From contig BBXU01002267.1 of the NCBI GenBank assembly GCA_001598975.1, positions 1-36,758 on the forward strand: a DNA stretch of 36,758 bases. Reading direction: 5' to 3'. The DNA comes from Parachlorella kessleri (taxonomy: Eukaryota; Chlorophyta; Trebouxiophyceae; Chlorellales; Chlorellaceae). The stretch's first letter is position 1. Each line of letters opens with the position of its first letter. Made by a program: the position numbers and the translations under genes. This document shows, piece by piece, positions 1-10,702 of this stretch. A model generated the notes under the pieces. That model was not told where the DNA came from and did not search any database. It saw only the letters and a program-made list of their open reading frames with translations.

Positions 1-30
1 CCCCACACACACCTCATACACCCCACCCAC

Positions 31-1878
31 CTGCTGCGGCGGCCGCGTGTGACAGGATGGCCTGGTCCAGCAGCGCTTGCAGGTTGCAGAACCACCAGTA
101 CTGGCGGTACTGCTTGCCGGGGGCCACGTCGAAGCTGTTGAACAGCATGCGGGTGTAGGGTACGTCGGTGTGGTTGACGCGCAGGGTGTAGGAGTAGGAG
201 TGGCGCTGGGAGGGCCCCCCTGCAGCGGGCACGGGTGAGGCGACTACTTCCTGCCTCTCCCTGCCTTCCCTGCCCCTGCTGGGGCTGTCACTCAGCAGCG
301 GGGGCTGCGCAACCCGGCCTCGCTGTTGCTCCTGCTGCCGACTCCTTTGTTCCTCCCGCTCATGCTGTGCTGAGGTGGATTTAGGCTGCGAAGCTCCATC
401 TAACTCTGGACCCTCCCTGTCCCCCGGTCTCTGCCGTCCACCACCCTGCCGGACAACCAAATCCAGCTGTGACTGGCTTGGTCCACCATTGTTGCCTGAC
501 GGCCCCGGCACCGCTGCAAACTCGATAATGGCATCCACTGTCTCGGGGTGTGCCAGGGCCGCCTGCTCGGCCGCCTGGGCCGTGGGGTACGCCACCAGCC
601 TAGACCCGAGAAGTGGCAGGTAGCACTCGTCATGCGACTGGCAGTAGCCTGGATCCAGGCACTCATGAGGCGCGCCAGGCACTGCAGGCAGCAAAGAAGC
701 CATGACGCGAGTCAACCCTAGCCCAAGCTACGTAGGAGCGCACCTGCGATACAAGAATGTTGTCACACATGCACAGAACCCAGCGAATTTGAAAAATAAA
801 CACCGCATCCCACGACTCCCATCATCTGACCACCACCTACAACGCCTCACGCAATGCCCACAACAAAAGACGCCAAGCCGCAACCATGCGGCCCAGGCAG
901 ACCCTACACGCCCCACACCCGTACCAGCAAAGTAGCGGAAGAAGCTCTCGCTGGTGTTGCGCTTCTTGGTGCCATCTGCTGGGCAGGCTGCGGCCTTGCC
1001 GAAGAGCTGCATCAAGCTCTCAACCTCGCTGCTGTTGGGCGCGTACAAAATGCGCGGGGCCATGTCCACGCTGGCCGGGCCTGCATGGGAGCACACGACT
1101 TCTCACGGCCCCAGCCAAACAGCTTATCGTGTTCAGCTCTCCCAAGTCTTTGCTAGTCCCCAAGGAAGAGGGCCAAAACTGACTGAGCCCCTCATAGTAT
1201 TTAGGTACGGACAGGATAGCCTGGCCTGTGTAGCTCCCTGTGGTCTCACAGCCCACGCTCCAAGCTGCCCAGGGAGTGCTGACCTTGGTATAACAGGCCC
1301 CAGGCCTGCACATCCAGGTCATACACTGGCGCCAGCTGGAGAGGGCTTGGCATGGGCTTCACATAATGCTTGGGGATGCACATGACCTGCAGCTAAGCGA
1401 CAGGCTTTAGATAAAGGGACTTCCACGCTGCAAGGGCAGCAGAGGCAGCAGCACAGGGTCTCCATATGCAGGGTGGCAACACAATATAACAAGCCAGTCA
1501 GTTGCTCCTTGCCACCCAACACCTGCTTATCACCCACCAAGAAGAAGAGGACAGGCACCAGTATCTCTGCCAGGAGGGCTGGCCATCCTCCCAAGCCAAA
1601 AAATCGCCTCCTGCAGGTCCAGACAACTTTGTGGCTACCACCAGAACATCTCCTAAAGCCTGGAGGGCGTGTCTCACTCTCAACAGTGCCAGCTTCTTAG
1701 TCTTGGCTACCGAGCCTGCCTGCTAGTCGATCACATGTGGCGATGTGCCAAGCATCCGGAACTCTGCCCACCTGCCACGCAGTTGCAACAGAAAGTTCTT
1801 GCGTAATACCGCAGCAAACTGGCTGGCCTTGGATACCCGTCTCGCCCCAACCTCGGGGCTGCTTCTGGTAATGTCCAT
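31..1878 (-). CDS. ABC transporter subfamily A (ABCA), N-terminal part, 3' end outside window
   Basis: Five exons read on the minus strand: 1772-1878, 1538-1610, 1284-1386, 925-1080 and 31-681. Every junction has GT/AG borders and matching phase, and the last exon ends in phase 1 at a donor, so the gene continues off the left edge. The first exon gives a short cytosolic start with the motif VLRKNFLLQLRG. It is followed by one hydrophobic segment (about residues 44-62, EILVPVLFFLV), the usual ABCA opening before its large first extracellular loop. Loop signatures follow: RILYAPNSSEV near residue 102 and YTLRVNHTDVPYTRMLFNSFD near residue 312. A Gln/Arg/Ser-rich low-complexity stretch of about 100 residues lies inside the loop. 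ABCA proteins move lipids or related molecules across membranes; the substrate here is unknown. No nucleotide-binding domain is visible because only about 363 residues fall in the window. It is divergent from ISCA2. Confidence 0.85.
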
Positions 1879-2206
1879 GTCCAATGATCACTTTACTACA
1901 GAACTGTGCCTATTCGGCCGCCTTCCATACTGATCTGATTAGCAGATGCAATTGTGGCGGCGTGCGTGCAAAGCTTCATTGCCTGTGAACGCGCTGTTAA
2001 AGAATGAGTCCGACATGACAAAGAAATTACCCGATCGGCCCGCTTCCTTCCTTGCCTTCTGCTTGCCACCTGACTTTGCAAACCCGTCTAGCACTTGTTC
2101 TAGTCCCTGCCAGGTACAGATCCGCGGAGTGAACCGATTTCCCAGCTTTGTTGGAGAAGACTTTATGCACTCTCAAACCCTTTAGTGCTGCGAAGTCAAC
2201 ACCGCC
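1879..2206. promoter_or_regulatory. Divergent intergenic region between the ABCA gene and ISCA2
   Basis: This 328-bp gap separates the start codons of two genes read away from each other, so it must hold both 5' UTRs and both promoters. I saw no convincing TATA box or other named motif. The assignment rests on gene orientation only. Confidence 0.45.
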
Positions 2207-3353
2207 ATGAGGTTGCTCGGGGCACGCACGGCGTCAGTGCTGGCCAGGCTGGCGGCCCCCTCTGCTGAGTGCAGCCTCGCTAGCAGGCGTTTTGCAGTGG
2301 TGGGCAGCCTCCCTGCGACAGAGGTTGCTCTGGCACTTGAGCTTTGGGGCCCCTGTAGCCAGCCTTGCAGCAGCAGCAGCAGCAGCACCCTCTCCAGCAA
2401 CTGGTCGTGGGGAGGCCAGGCTCGCGGCTTTGCCAGCGCCGCAGCCGAACCTGCTCAAGCAACAGCATCAGCGGCTGCCGAAAACTCGGGGCTAATAGTC
2501 TCAGATGCAGCCGTGGAAAGGCTGAAGGAGCTGGGGCCAGGCTCTGTTTTGCGAATTATGGTGGAGGGAGGCGGCTGCTCAGGGTTCCAGTATGAGTTTA
2601 GCCTGGATGAAGTGCCCAAAGAGGATGATAGGTGAGCGCCGCTAATACTGCTTTTTTATACAAGTGGCTTGCTGCTGCCGCCTTGACTTGCTGGCTTGCT
2701 GCTGCTTATCAGTCTTGCCAGGAGCATGCTGGGCTCCAGCATGCTTGACTTTGAAAAGCTGGAGTCAGTTGCATTGGCAAGTGGCTGTGGTTTCACGCTG
2801 CAGTCGGGGGGCTCCCTATTATGGTTATAAAACTTGCTTGTCAGCATCTTAAGGTGCAGGGTTTTTGAAAGGGACGGGATCCGGGTTGTCTGTGACAACC
2901 TGTCCTTGGAGTTCCTCCGGGGTGCTACCATTGACTATGAGTCAGACCTGATGCGGTCAGCATTCGTAGTGAGTGGGAGGAAAACTGGAGGGGCATTTTA
3001 GCACAGGGTTCATGCAGCCTGGCAGCCAGCCAGTGCGGCACTTGGATCCTTGGCTCTGTGTACCAGCTTAATGCCCGTTATGCAAGGCAGCCATACCCAG
3101 AAAAGGTAGCATCCTGGAGTGGTGTTGCCGTCAAGTTGTTCTGACGCAGTCCTTGTTAGGCTGCAGGGGCATACCTTGTCATTTAAGTTGCAAGAGTGTG
3201 CGGCTTGTCACACATTGTTGCAGAAGAGAGCGTGCGGTGACGGTGCACGCCTGACCCGCTTTGCTCCCTATCCTTTGCCATCCTTTGCAGGTACATAACA
3301 ACCCCAACGCGGCTTCAAGCTGTGGCTGCGGCAGCTCTTTTGTGGCAAAATAA
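2207..3353 (+). CDS. ISCA2: Mitochondrial iron-sulfur cluster assembly protein, A-type (ISCA2-like)
   Basis: Three exons (2207-2631, 2860-2968, 3291-3353) join in phase to give about 198 aa. The C-terminal 110 residues are a full A-type carrier domain. It has the motif [12 protein letters not shown] with Cys124, the segment [10 protein letters not shown], and the closing CGCGSS with Cys189 and Cys191. These three cysteines are the cluster ligands known for the family. A-type carriers help mature [4Fe-4S] proteins in the mitochondrial matrix, usually with a partner ISCA1 and IBA57. The N-terminal 85 residues are rich in Arg, Ala and Ser, lack acidic residues at the very start, and include a run of six serines, as expected for a mitochondrial presequence. 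The GGGCSG context resembles ISCA2 more than ISCA1 or the plastid SufA type, though that assignment is by eye. The first ATG of the open frame is used as start. Confidence 0.92.
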
Positions 3354-3857
3354 TGATTTCAGCGCGGGGCCACTCCTTCGGCAGCCTTTCGCCCTTGCCT
3401 GCTAGGGTTGGGGCATGTTTGTAGCACTGTAGGCTGTGGTTGCCGCGCTTGCAGCTGAAATTTGGGTTACACGTCGCAAACAAGGTTAGCATCTATCAAT
3501 TGTAGCTGAAGTTTAGGCTGCTGTGGTTCGTTCATACTTCCGTTTAGTTCACCTAAGACCTGTACCTGAAGAGCTGTACCTAGGCACATCTCTAACTCCG
3601 TGGCCTGTTGCTGCGCTTCTTGTGCGTTTCGTTTGGTGCTGCCCCCACTGCACTGCTCACCACCCTGTCCTTTCACAGATTAAGTAGCACAGGGTACAAC
3701 AATACATGGAAGCTATGAATGATCCCGTCTTCTGGGCATTTGTATATCATGTACATCCATGTACTCATGCCCCCTTCACTTCCCGCCTCCAGCTTGAAAC
3801 CATGCAGTGGGCCCGTCGGAGTTCCTTGCTTTCGCCGGGTACCAGACATTGTGACAT
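3354..3857. other. Intergenic/UTR stretch between ISCA2 and the AP2/B3-like gene
   Basis: No coding signal was found on either strand. It presumably holds the ISCA2 3' UTR and the 5' UTR and promoter of the next gene. In the frame of the downstream start at 3858 a TGA lies two codons upstream, which supports that ATG as the first in its exon. No TGTAA pentamer was seen here. Confidence 0.4.
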
Positions 3858-6800
3858 ATGTCGCGCACCAAAGTCACGGGCCAGACTGGCATCTACGAGG
3901 AGACTGATGAAGAAGGAAACATCACTTATACTCCTGTCCTTAAGATAGCTGGACGGGAGCAGGACTTGGGTGGTTATTCCAACCCTCAGGTGCGCTCAGA
4001 CGGACCTTTTGTGTGCTTCCTAAGCCATCCCAGATCAGTTTTTGCGTTTGCAAATGCTGCATCCTGCTCATGCCTCCTCGCAGGACGCAGCTCTGGCCTA
4101 CGACATATGCAAGCTGCATACTGCCCACTGCTACAACGAGTCGTGGGAGGTGGGGTGCGGTAGAGAAAAAGTGGTGCTAGATACCCTCAAACTGAACAAC
4201 AAGTTGGACTTCTACTTGGACAACGTCGCCTTCCAAAACCTGTGCGACAATGTCAGCGCCGAGGAATGCCCCAGCCTCATCAAGTCTGGTGTGCTGCTGG
4301 ACCAGTTCCAGGCCCGCTACCGGCCAGTGCTGCGGGCCAAAAGCCACCAACGTGGCTCAGCAGCGCCCTCGCACAGCAAGCGGGAGGGCTCTCCAAGCCT
4401 GGCCCACTATAATGAGCAGAAGCAGCCAGTTCGAGCGCAGTCCCACAGCCTGGAGCGGCAGCGAAGCGAGAAAGGCAGGGCTGAGGCTGCAATAGCAGTG
4501 GCAGGCCAGCCAGAACCAGACCGCGAGCGGCAGAATGATCATGCAGCGGTCAAGCAGGCTGGCCACACTGCGTCCGGCAAGCATGCCAAGCCCAGCAGTG
4601 CCGCAGCCGCAAGCAAAGCCGCTTCTGGAGTCAGGGACGAAGCTGGGGGCAGCGAGCCGGTAGACAAGAGCAAGGGCAGCAAGGAGGAGGAGAAGAAGCG
4701 CAAGGCTCGCTGGATGCCGTATCCCAGCGAGGATGGCTCCCAGGAAATGCACACTGTCTGGATTAGCGAGCGCACCGCCGGTGGCAACAGCCTGTCCATT
4801 CCTGGTGAGCTTGAGGGAGGGGTGCGGGTGCTGTGAAACGAACACCTCAAGCAGCGTTTAACTGGGGCCCGACCAGGACTGCATGTTGGCACGGCACAAG
4901 TATGATCTGGCAGTGACAGGTGGAGTGGCGGCAGCGGACGCTGCTCTTGCATGCTGGGTGGGCAGCATGCAGCTGTGCTGCAGCGCTTGCAAGCAACGTA
5001 ACATGATTTGCCTCCTGCTGGCTGCAGGCTCGGTTAAGGACAATGTCTTTGCCGAGGTGAAAGACGGCGACCTCATCACGGCTGTGAACCAGCGGTCTCG
5101 AATGGAGTACAAGTGGCGGTATAGAGACCTGCGTAAAGAGGGTGAGCAGCAGGTTGCAGCACCTTGTAGTCGCTCCAAGCCACTACATTGGCATGCATGG
5201 GAAAGACCATGTGGTGGTGTCACTTGCAGATGGACGAATATCTTGCTTCAACGTTACAGGGGTGTTCATGCTTGCAGTCAGTGTGTAGCATATGGCAATA
5301 TAGATTCGCCTCGCTGCACTTGGTGGGTGATGTTTTAGCAGTATGTGGGTTATGCTTCCTGCGCCGCAGGAGAAAGCGGGCCGCCCAAGCACTACTTGTC
5401 TGGTGCTGAGATGAAAACCTTCATCAACGAGACACACCTGAAGGTGTGTGCTAGACATTAGCTAGGTGCTAGAGCTAGAAATAGCGAAGCCCATGACAGG
5501 TTGCTTGCCATGCACATGCCAGCCGAGATGCAGGTCCTTATGATCAAGAAGTAGGAGAAGCGCAGGCTGTTAACTGTTGAGGGACTGACGCTCATCGACA
5601 TGGAGTCTGCCTTAACGGGGCTGCGGCAGTTCTTTGTCCCAGGCTCAATACAGCATGCGGTCCTGTTGCAGTGTGGCGATGTGCTGCAAGTTGTGCCCGC
5701 TGGGCCGCACCGTGCCAGCTTCATAATCCACCGCTCGGAGACAGAGTTTGTGCGGCGCTTTTTGGAGTATATCGACAGCAAGCAGTCTCGCGGGGAAGGC
5801 TCTGGAGGCCGCAAGCAGGCGGGCGAGGCCCGTGGTGGCGGGAAGAAGCCTCCAGCTGGGCCGGACAGCACAAGGGAAAGCAGCGCGGCAAGGGGCGGGC
5901 CCTCCCAGCAGCCCAAGCAGCAGCAGCCGGAGCTCAAGGACAAGGGTCTGCAGGAGAAGGCAAAGCAGCGGGAGGGTGGGCAAGGGGTAGCAGCCATAGA
6001 GCCCGAGCAGCAGCAGCAGCCGCAGGAGCTGCCTAAGGTCAAGACACATTCCAGTGGCGTGCAGAAGGGGCCGCTTAGCCCCATTGCCAGCCCAAAGTCA
6101 CCGCGGCCCTCGCCGTTTGCTGCCACCGCCGGCCGCGGTCAGGGGCTGGCTGAACACCAAGTGCAGAAGCAGGCAGCTGACAAGCCTCGGACGAAGCCAT
6201 CTCGTGTGTGGGCCGAGTTCCCGCAAAATTCCGGCCAATATGCGGTGGAGGTGACGGAGGGCGTACTGAAGACAATGCAGATCACCGTGCCAGGTTAGAT
6301 TACCCTGGCATGCGTGTCTGTGGCAGCTACTTGAAGCTTGTTTTCCTTTGTCGTTGTCAGGCAGACGATATAATGGAGGGGCAGCTGGGCCTTGGTCCCC
6401 TTGAGCCGTCAGCCTGAACTCCTGAGCCCAGCCACCTTTGGAGAGCCCTTGTAAAGCTTTGATTTAGATCGTGTGTTGCAAATACACCAATGCAGTTGAT
6501 ATGAATCGCCGAGTTTTGAACTGCTGGTGTTGTGGCATTGACAGGAACAGGAATAGGCTGATTGCATGGCGATTAGACCACACCCCACCTGTTGTGCTTG
6601 CACAGTTGTTGCTCGATTTAATCACACCGCCAACACATTGCATGACTTGCCTGCAGTGGCGGTGTGGTCGGCACTATTGGGGGCGCAGCAGGCTGAGTCT
6701 GGCTACGTGAAGACCGTTAGCAAGGGTATGACAAGTCTTTGTACTCTGCCTGCAATGTTGCGCCTTTTTGAATGCTATTAAAGTATTTATATTGCCTGTC

Positions 6801-9488
6801 AAGATTTTTGACTAGATGCTGTGTTAGGTAGCGCTCCAGATCTACTCTCAAATGTGCATGCCCCGTTTGAGAACGAGCATCTGATAGCAAGCCCTGCATC
6901 TGTATCAGGCTTGGCCTGTGCCTTGGCAGACTCCCATCCTGAGTGGGGCTTAGACTATGCTCAATCTGCTGATGCAGCTGACGGCAAAGGCTACCCCATG
7001 ACTCGGCACCCTAATCCCGAGTCTGGCGGCGGGCAGCTGCAGAACCTGGGCATGCTCTTCCGCAATCACTCTGTTGCTGTGGGGGACGTTGTGGCCCTAA
7101 AGCCAGGAGAGCAGGCTGCTGATGGCCGCATGGTGCTCAAGTTTCAGCTTTGGAAGGAGGCTAGCGAGGTAAGAGATGCTCCTGGAGCTCTCCAGGGATA
7201 ACTGCTATACAGGCAGTCTCTTAAATGCTTGGACTGCTTGCATGTCCTGCTTGCTTATGCCTGCATTGGCTGTGGAGCACGGTCAGACCGCAAAGGTAAT
7301 GTCCTTTTCTTTGTAATACCTACTGAGAGTGCTATCCAATGGCCTCCCCTGCTTCAACATAGATCATGCCATAGAGGGATGATTGCTTGGGCTTCAGGAT
7401 GCTGCCAAGTTCCGCAAGCTGCGACAGGAGCGCTTGCGGCGGTCTAAGAGCATGCCAACCAAGCCGAGCAGCGAGGCGGTGCCAGAAATATCAGGGGACA
7501 AGCTCAAGCTCTCGCCAGAGGGCAGTGGTGCCCCAATGCCGTCTGCGGCACACGGCCCCAAGCGGGAGAGTAATGCTGGTGCTGGCAGCCAGCAGAAAAG
7601 TGGCAGGCTGCCCGCGGAAGAGCCCAAGCCTAAGCAGCAGCAGCAGCAGCAGCAAGCCACAGCGCAACCTGTACGGCGCCGGCCTGTGCTGGAGGATAGT
7701 AGCAGCGAGGACGAAGGGGTGACGCCTCATGCACGGCAGGCGAAGCCAAAGCAGCAGCTGCAGCAGCGGGGGGTGCAGCAAGAGGCCGCTCAGCAGCATC
7801 ATGCAGGGGCCGCTGGTGAAGACCCCAGTCCCAAGCGTAAGGCAGATGGGGAGGTTGAGGCTGCTCCTGCAACCAAGCGGCGGGAAGCACCACCAGCACA
7901 TGGAGGGCCAGAGCACAGCCCCTCTTCGCCGAACGTCCCGGCTAAGCCCTCTGTTGGGGGGGTGTCCAAGGAAGCGGTCCAGCAGCAGCAGCAACAGCAC
8001 CAGCACGTGGGCCGCCAGCGCAGCCACATGGTAGATGTGGAGCACGGCCTGGGCCCTGCCCATGGCAAGCGCCCATCCCCAGAGCCAGATACCGCGTACC
8101 TTGGGCAGCACAAGCAGCAGCACAAGCAAAATGTGCCACAAAGCAGCGAGCCGGCGACCGCCTCAGCCCCAGCCTTGCCAGACCTGTCGCACCTGCCACC
8201 CAAAAAGCGCATGATGCTGATGGCGCAGCAGTCGCTGGGTGTGCAGCAGCTGGGGGCGGGGCTCTCGGGGGCGCAGTCCACTGGTGCTGTGGCCCGTGCA
8301 GCAGCTGAAGGAGCTGGCGACTCCCAGGGGGACAGCGTTCGTAGGCGCGGCACCGCTGGAGGCCTGTCCCAAAACCGCCAGCAGCAGCACCAGCAGGAGC
8401 AGCATCGACAGGGGGAGTCCTTACCGCAGGCCGCAGCCAGCAGGGGTGTGGTTCCGGCTGGTGGCGACTTGTCACCTAGGGCTCCCAGGGTCTCTGTCCA
8501 GGCAGGAGGCGGGTATAGGACAGAAGACACGGTGGGGTACACTGGACGTGACCCCTCAGCCCCAGACGATAATGGCCTACCTACACCTACCAGTCCGCTG
8601 GTACAGAAGAATGCCTCGCCTGTTGAGCAGCCTCTGCTGCAAGTGCAGCACCAGGGCGGCCGGCAAACCTCGCCAGTGGCATACAGCAGCGGCACAGCCG
8701 GCGACCGGTCGCAGCTGCGGAACATGGGTTCCTACACAGCGGCACCCCTTGACCGGGCTGGCGGTGCTGGTGCTGGCACTAGCCAAGGCATTGAGCGTCG
8801 TGATACCCAAGGCACCAGCCGAGAGGTTGGCATAGACCGCCATCAAGGCAGCCGCTTCCAGGGAGCCCCAGCAGTGCACCAGCCCTGCCATCTTCAGCCC
8901 CAGCAGCAGCCGCAGCAGCAAGAGTGCTCTGGCGCAGTAGTGCCAGCACCCTCCGGGTCTGCCGCCATGGGAAGCGCAGGGCAGGGCCCGGAGTTGCCCG
9001 ATGCCCACCTCATCAGGAATGACGAGACGGCCGTGCTCCAGGAAGTGATGCGGCTGATTGACCTGACAATGGCGGCAGGTGAGAGCGATGGCATGATGCC
9101 CGCAAACTTGAGCAGTTGGCAAGTCAGTGTTGTTTTCCTCGCCTGGAGCACCGTCATCTCGCGCGGCTTGGCAGCCTGCAGAAGACCTGGGGAGGGCGTG
9201 CTGAGGGGTTGGGATCTTCAGTATGTGCCTTGGCACCAGCTCGGGAGCAGGGCCTGCAAGGGAACAGGGTGGGGTTGGCCTTGTTTTCAGGCGTTCACTG
9301 GCGCAGCCACCCTGAATGCAGGCAAAGTGACGCCGGAGCTGGCTGCAGACCTCAAATTTGGGCTGGGCATGCAGCCTCCATTGCAGCGCTGGTTGACTTA
9401 CTCGGCGCTGAAACCTCTTTACGACCACGCCAGCTGGGACAAGCTGGTAGAGATGCTAAAGAGGGCCGCCAAAGCGGGTGGTAGCTGA
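3858..9488 (+). CDS. Large putative transcription regulator with AP2-like and B3-like regions
   Basis: Eight exons join in phase: 3858-3989, 4084-4804, 5028-5141, 5370-5443, 5555-6293, 6828-7168, 7398-9122 and 9291-9488, giving about 1,347 aa. Residues 10-88 resemble an AP2/ERF domain: a Tyr-rich strand region, DLGGYSNPQDAALAYD across the first splice, then LNNKLDFYL. Residues 280-355 resemble a B3 fold: an IPG start, EYKWRYRDLRKEG, then HYLSGAEMKTFINETHL. A second weaker B3-like stretch spans about 560-705 (RVWAEFPQNSG, then FRNHSVAVGDVVALKPG). The rest is long, disordered, Gln/Ser/Pro/Lys-rich sequence with poly-Gln runs. A short folded C-terminus (about 1250-1347) was not recognised. AP2 plus B3 in one chain is the plant RAV layout, so a nuclear DNA-binding role is inferred, not shown. 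The acceptor at 5554 (aagtag) is weak. The exon 7 donor is set at 9123 because the nearer gtgagag at 9079 breaks phase. Confidence 0.72.
7633..7655 (+). repeat. CAG/CAA trinucleotide run encoding poly-Gln
   Basis: A run of CAG codons ending in CAA encodes about seven consecutive glutamines inside exon 7 of the AP2/B3-like gene. Shorter CAG/CAA runs follow near 7981-8000, 8380-8400 and 8900-8920 in the same frame. Such tracts are common in disordered parts of algal regulators and are prone to length variation. Confidence 0.8.
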
Positions 9489-10702
9489 GGTACATCTGCT
9501 AGTGATGGTCCAGTGTGGTCAACACATGTGATACAGGTAACAATCTAGCCAACTCAAGACTGTAGGGATGCCTGAAGCATGCATGGCAGGGCAGCAGCAG
9601 CCAAAATGCAAGCTCAGGCTGATTGTTTTTAATAGTTTGGCGGTTACGGTGATGGCTTTAGGGCGTGATGTGTGGAATTTTTGACCATGTGATTGTGCAG
9701 GATGGCAGATGACCTGTTGGTAGCGTGGAAGGTAGAGCACTGTGCTCGTATTTTGGCAGGTGTGTACACATCTTAGCGTAGGCAGCGCAATTAGTCCCAT
9801 TCTGTTATGGTCCGTGCGTAGAAGTTGCTGTGGCTGCTTTTATACTCATAGCTGAGCAGACCATTTAGCAAGTTCATCTTGTTATCAAGTACCAATTCCT
9901 TCTGCTGCAGTCTGCTCTTGTATTACTTGCACGGCTTGATGTGGTTGTGTCAGTGCAGTCATAAGGCTTGAAAGTCTGGGTGCTCGAGTTAGTGCAGCAG
10001 TAGGTTTGGAACCCTCCCTTTGCAACGTTGAGAGGGTTCTCGGGCAGTTTGAGTGGAGACAAGTTCAAAGAGGGTGTCTTATGCAGGCACCGTTTTCATG
10101 CTCAGCAGCCACCTGTGTGTCACCAAATGTGCTGTTTTTTTAGCAACTGTATGCAGTCCCAAGCTTGCTTAAGTGTGAGGGTGGAGGCTTTGCAGCAGGC
10201 ACGTGGGCAAATTATTTGCACTCATTTCACAGCTCAACATCTTTCGAGTGCCCATTAGTACTATTTGCCGCCGCTGTTGATGATTAGCTTGCAGCCACCA
10301 ACAAGGCAGCTTGCAGGCAGCTGGAGCTTGCAGGGGGCTTGGATGCCACTTCCTACATATCCTCCAACCTGTAAATGGATTGCGTAATACTAGTACCATA
10401 TACCCAGCCATCCTCAAGCCGCCTACTTCCCTAGCAGTATCAGGCACCTTTTGACCTTCCATGCAGGGCCATGGGCACGCTGCAGTACCGCCGCCTTGGC
10501 TGCCTTCGTACCGGACCGTTCCCGGACCGCCGGAGTGAACGAGTCTCCAGTTGCCCGGGAGGTCGGCTGACTGCATTGTGTAAGTTGTTGCAGTCTTCCT
10601 GTTAGGTATATATTTTTGTTTACTGTAGACTACTTGAAACGCCTTGCCCTGTCACCGGTCCAACCCGGTTTACCAACCTATCGACTATTGCGTTGATCAG
10701 TA
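9489..10702. other. Non-coding stretch: likely long 3' UTR of the AP2/B3-like gene plus promoter of the F-box gene
   Basis: No open frame here shows domain similarity or splice-consistent continuation. A TGTAA at 10370-10374 could end the upstream transcript, which would give a 3' UTR of almost 0.9 kb. An ATG at 10471 opens a 36-codon frame to a good gtaagt donor at 10580, but its phase does not fit the next exon and would create a stop, so it was not used. Confidence 0.4.
10370..10374 (+). terminator. Candidate TGTAA polyadenylation signal for the AP2/B3-like gene
   Basis: TGTAA is the usual chlorophyte polyadenylation pentamer. This copy is the first clear one I found on the plus strand downstream of the stop at 9488. 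The long distance keeps confidence low. Confidence 0.3.

Noticed and set aside
7799..8725. Long minus-strand frames opposite the AP2/B3-like gene, rich in Cys, Leu and Pro
   Set aside because: They are the reverse reading of CAG/GCA-rich exon 7; composition (poly-Leu/poly-Cys from CTG/TGC) is an artefact of the repeats.
10471..10579. Possible first exon of the F-box gene (ATG with a good gtaagt donor)
   Set aside because: It ends in phase 1 and would create a TAA at the join; the ATG at 10703 gives a perfect phase match.
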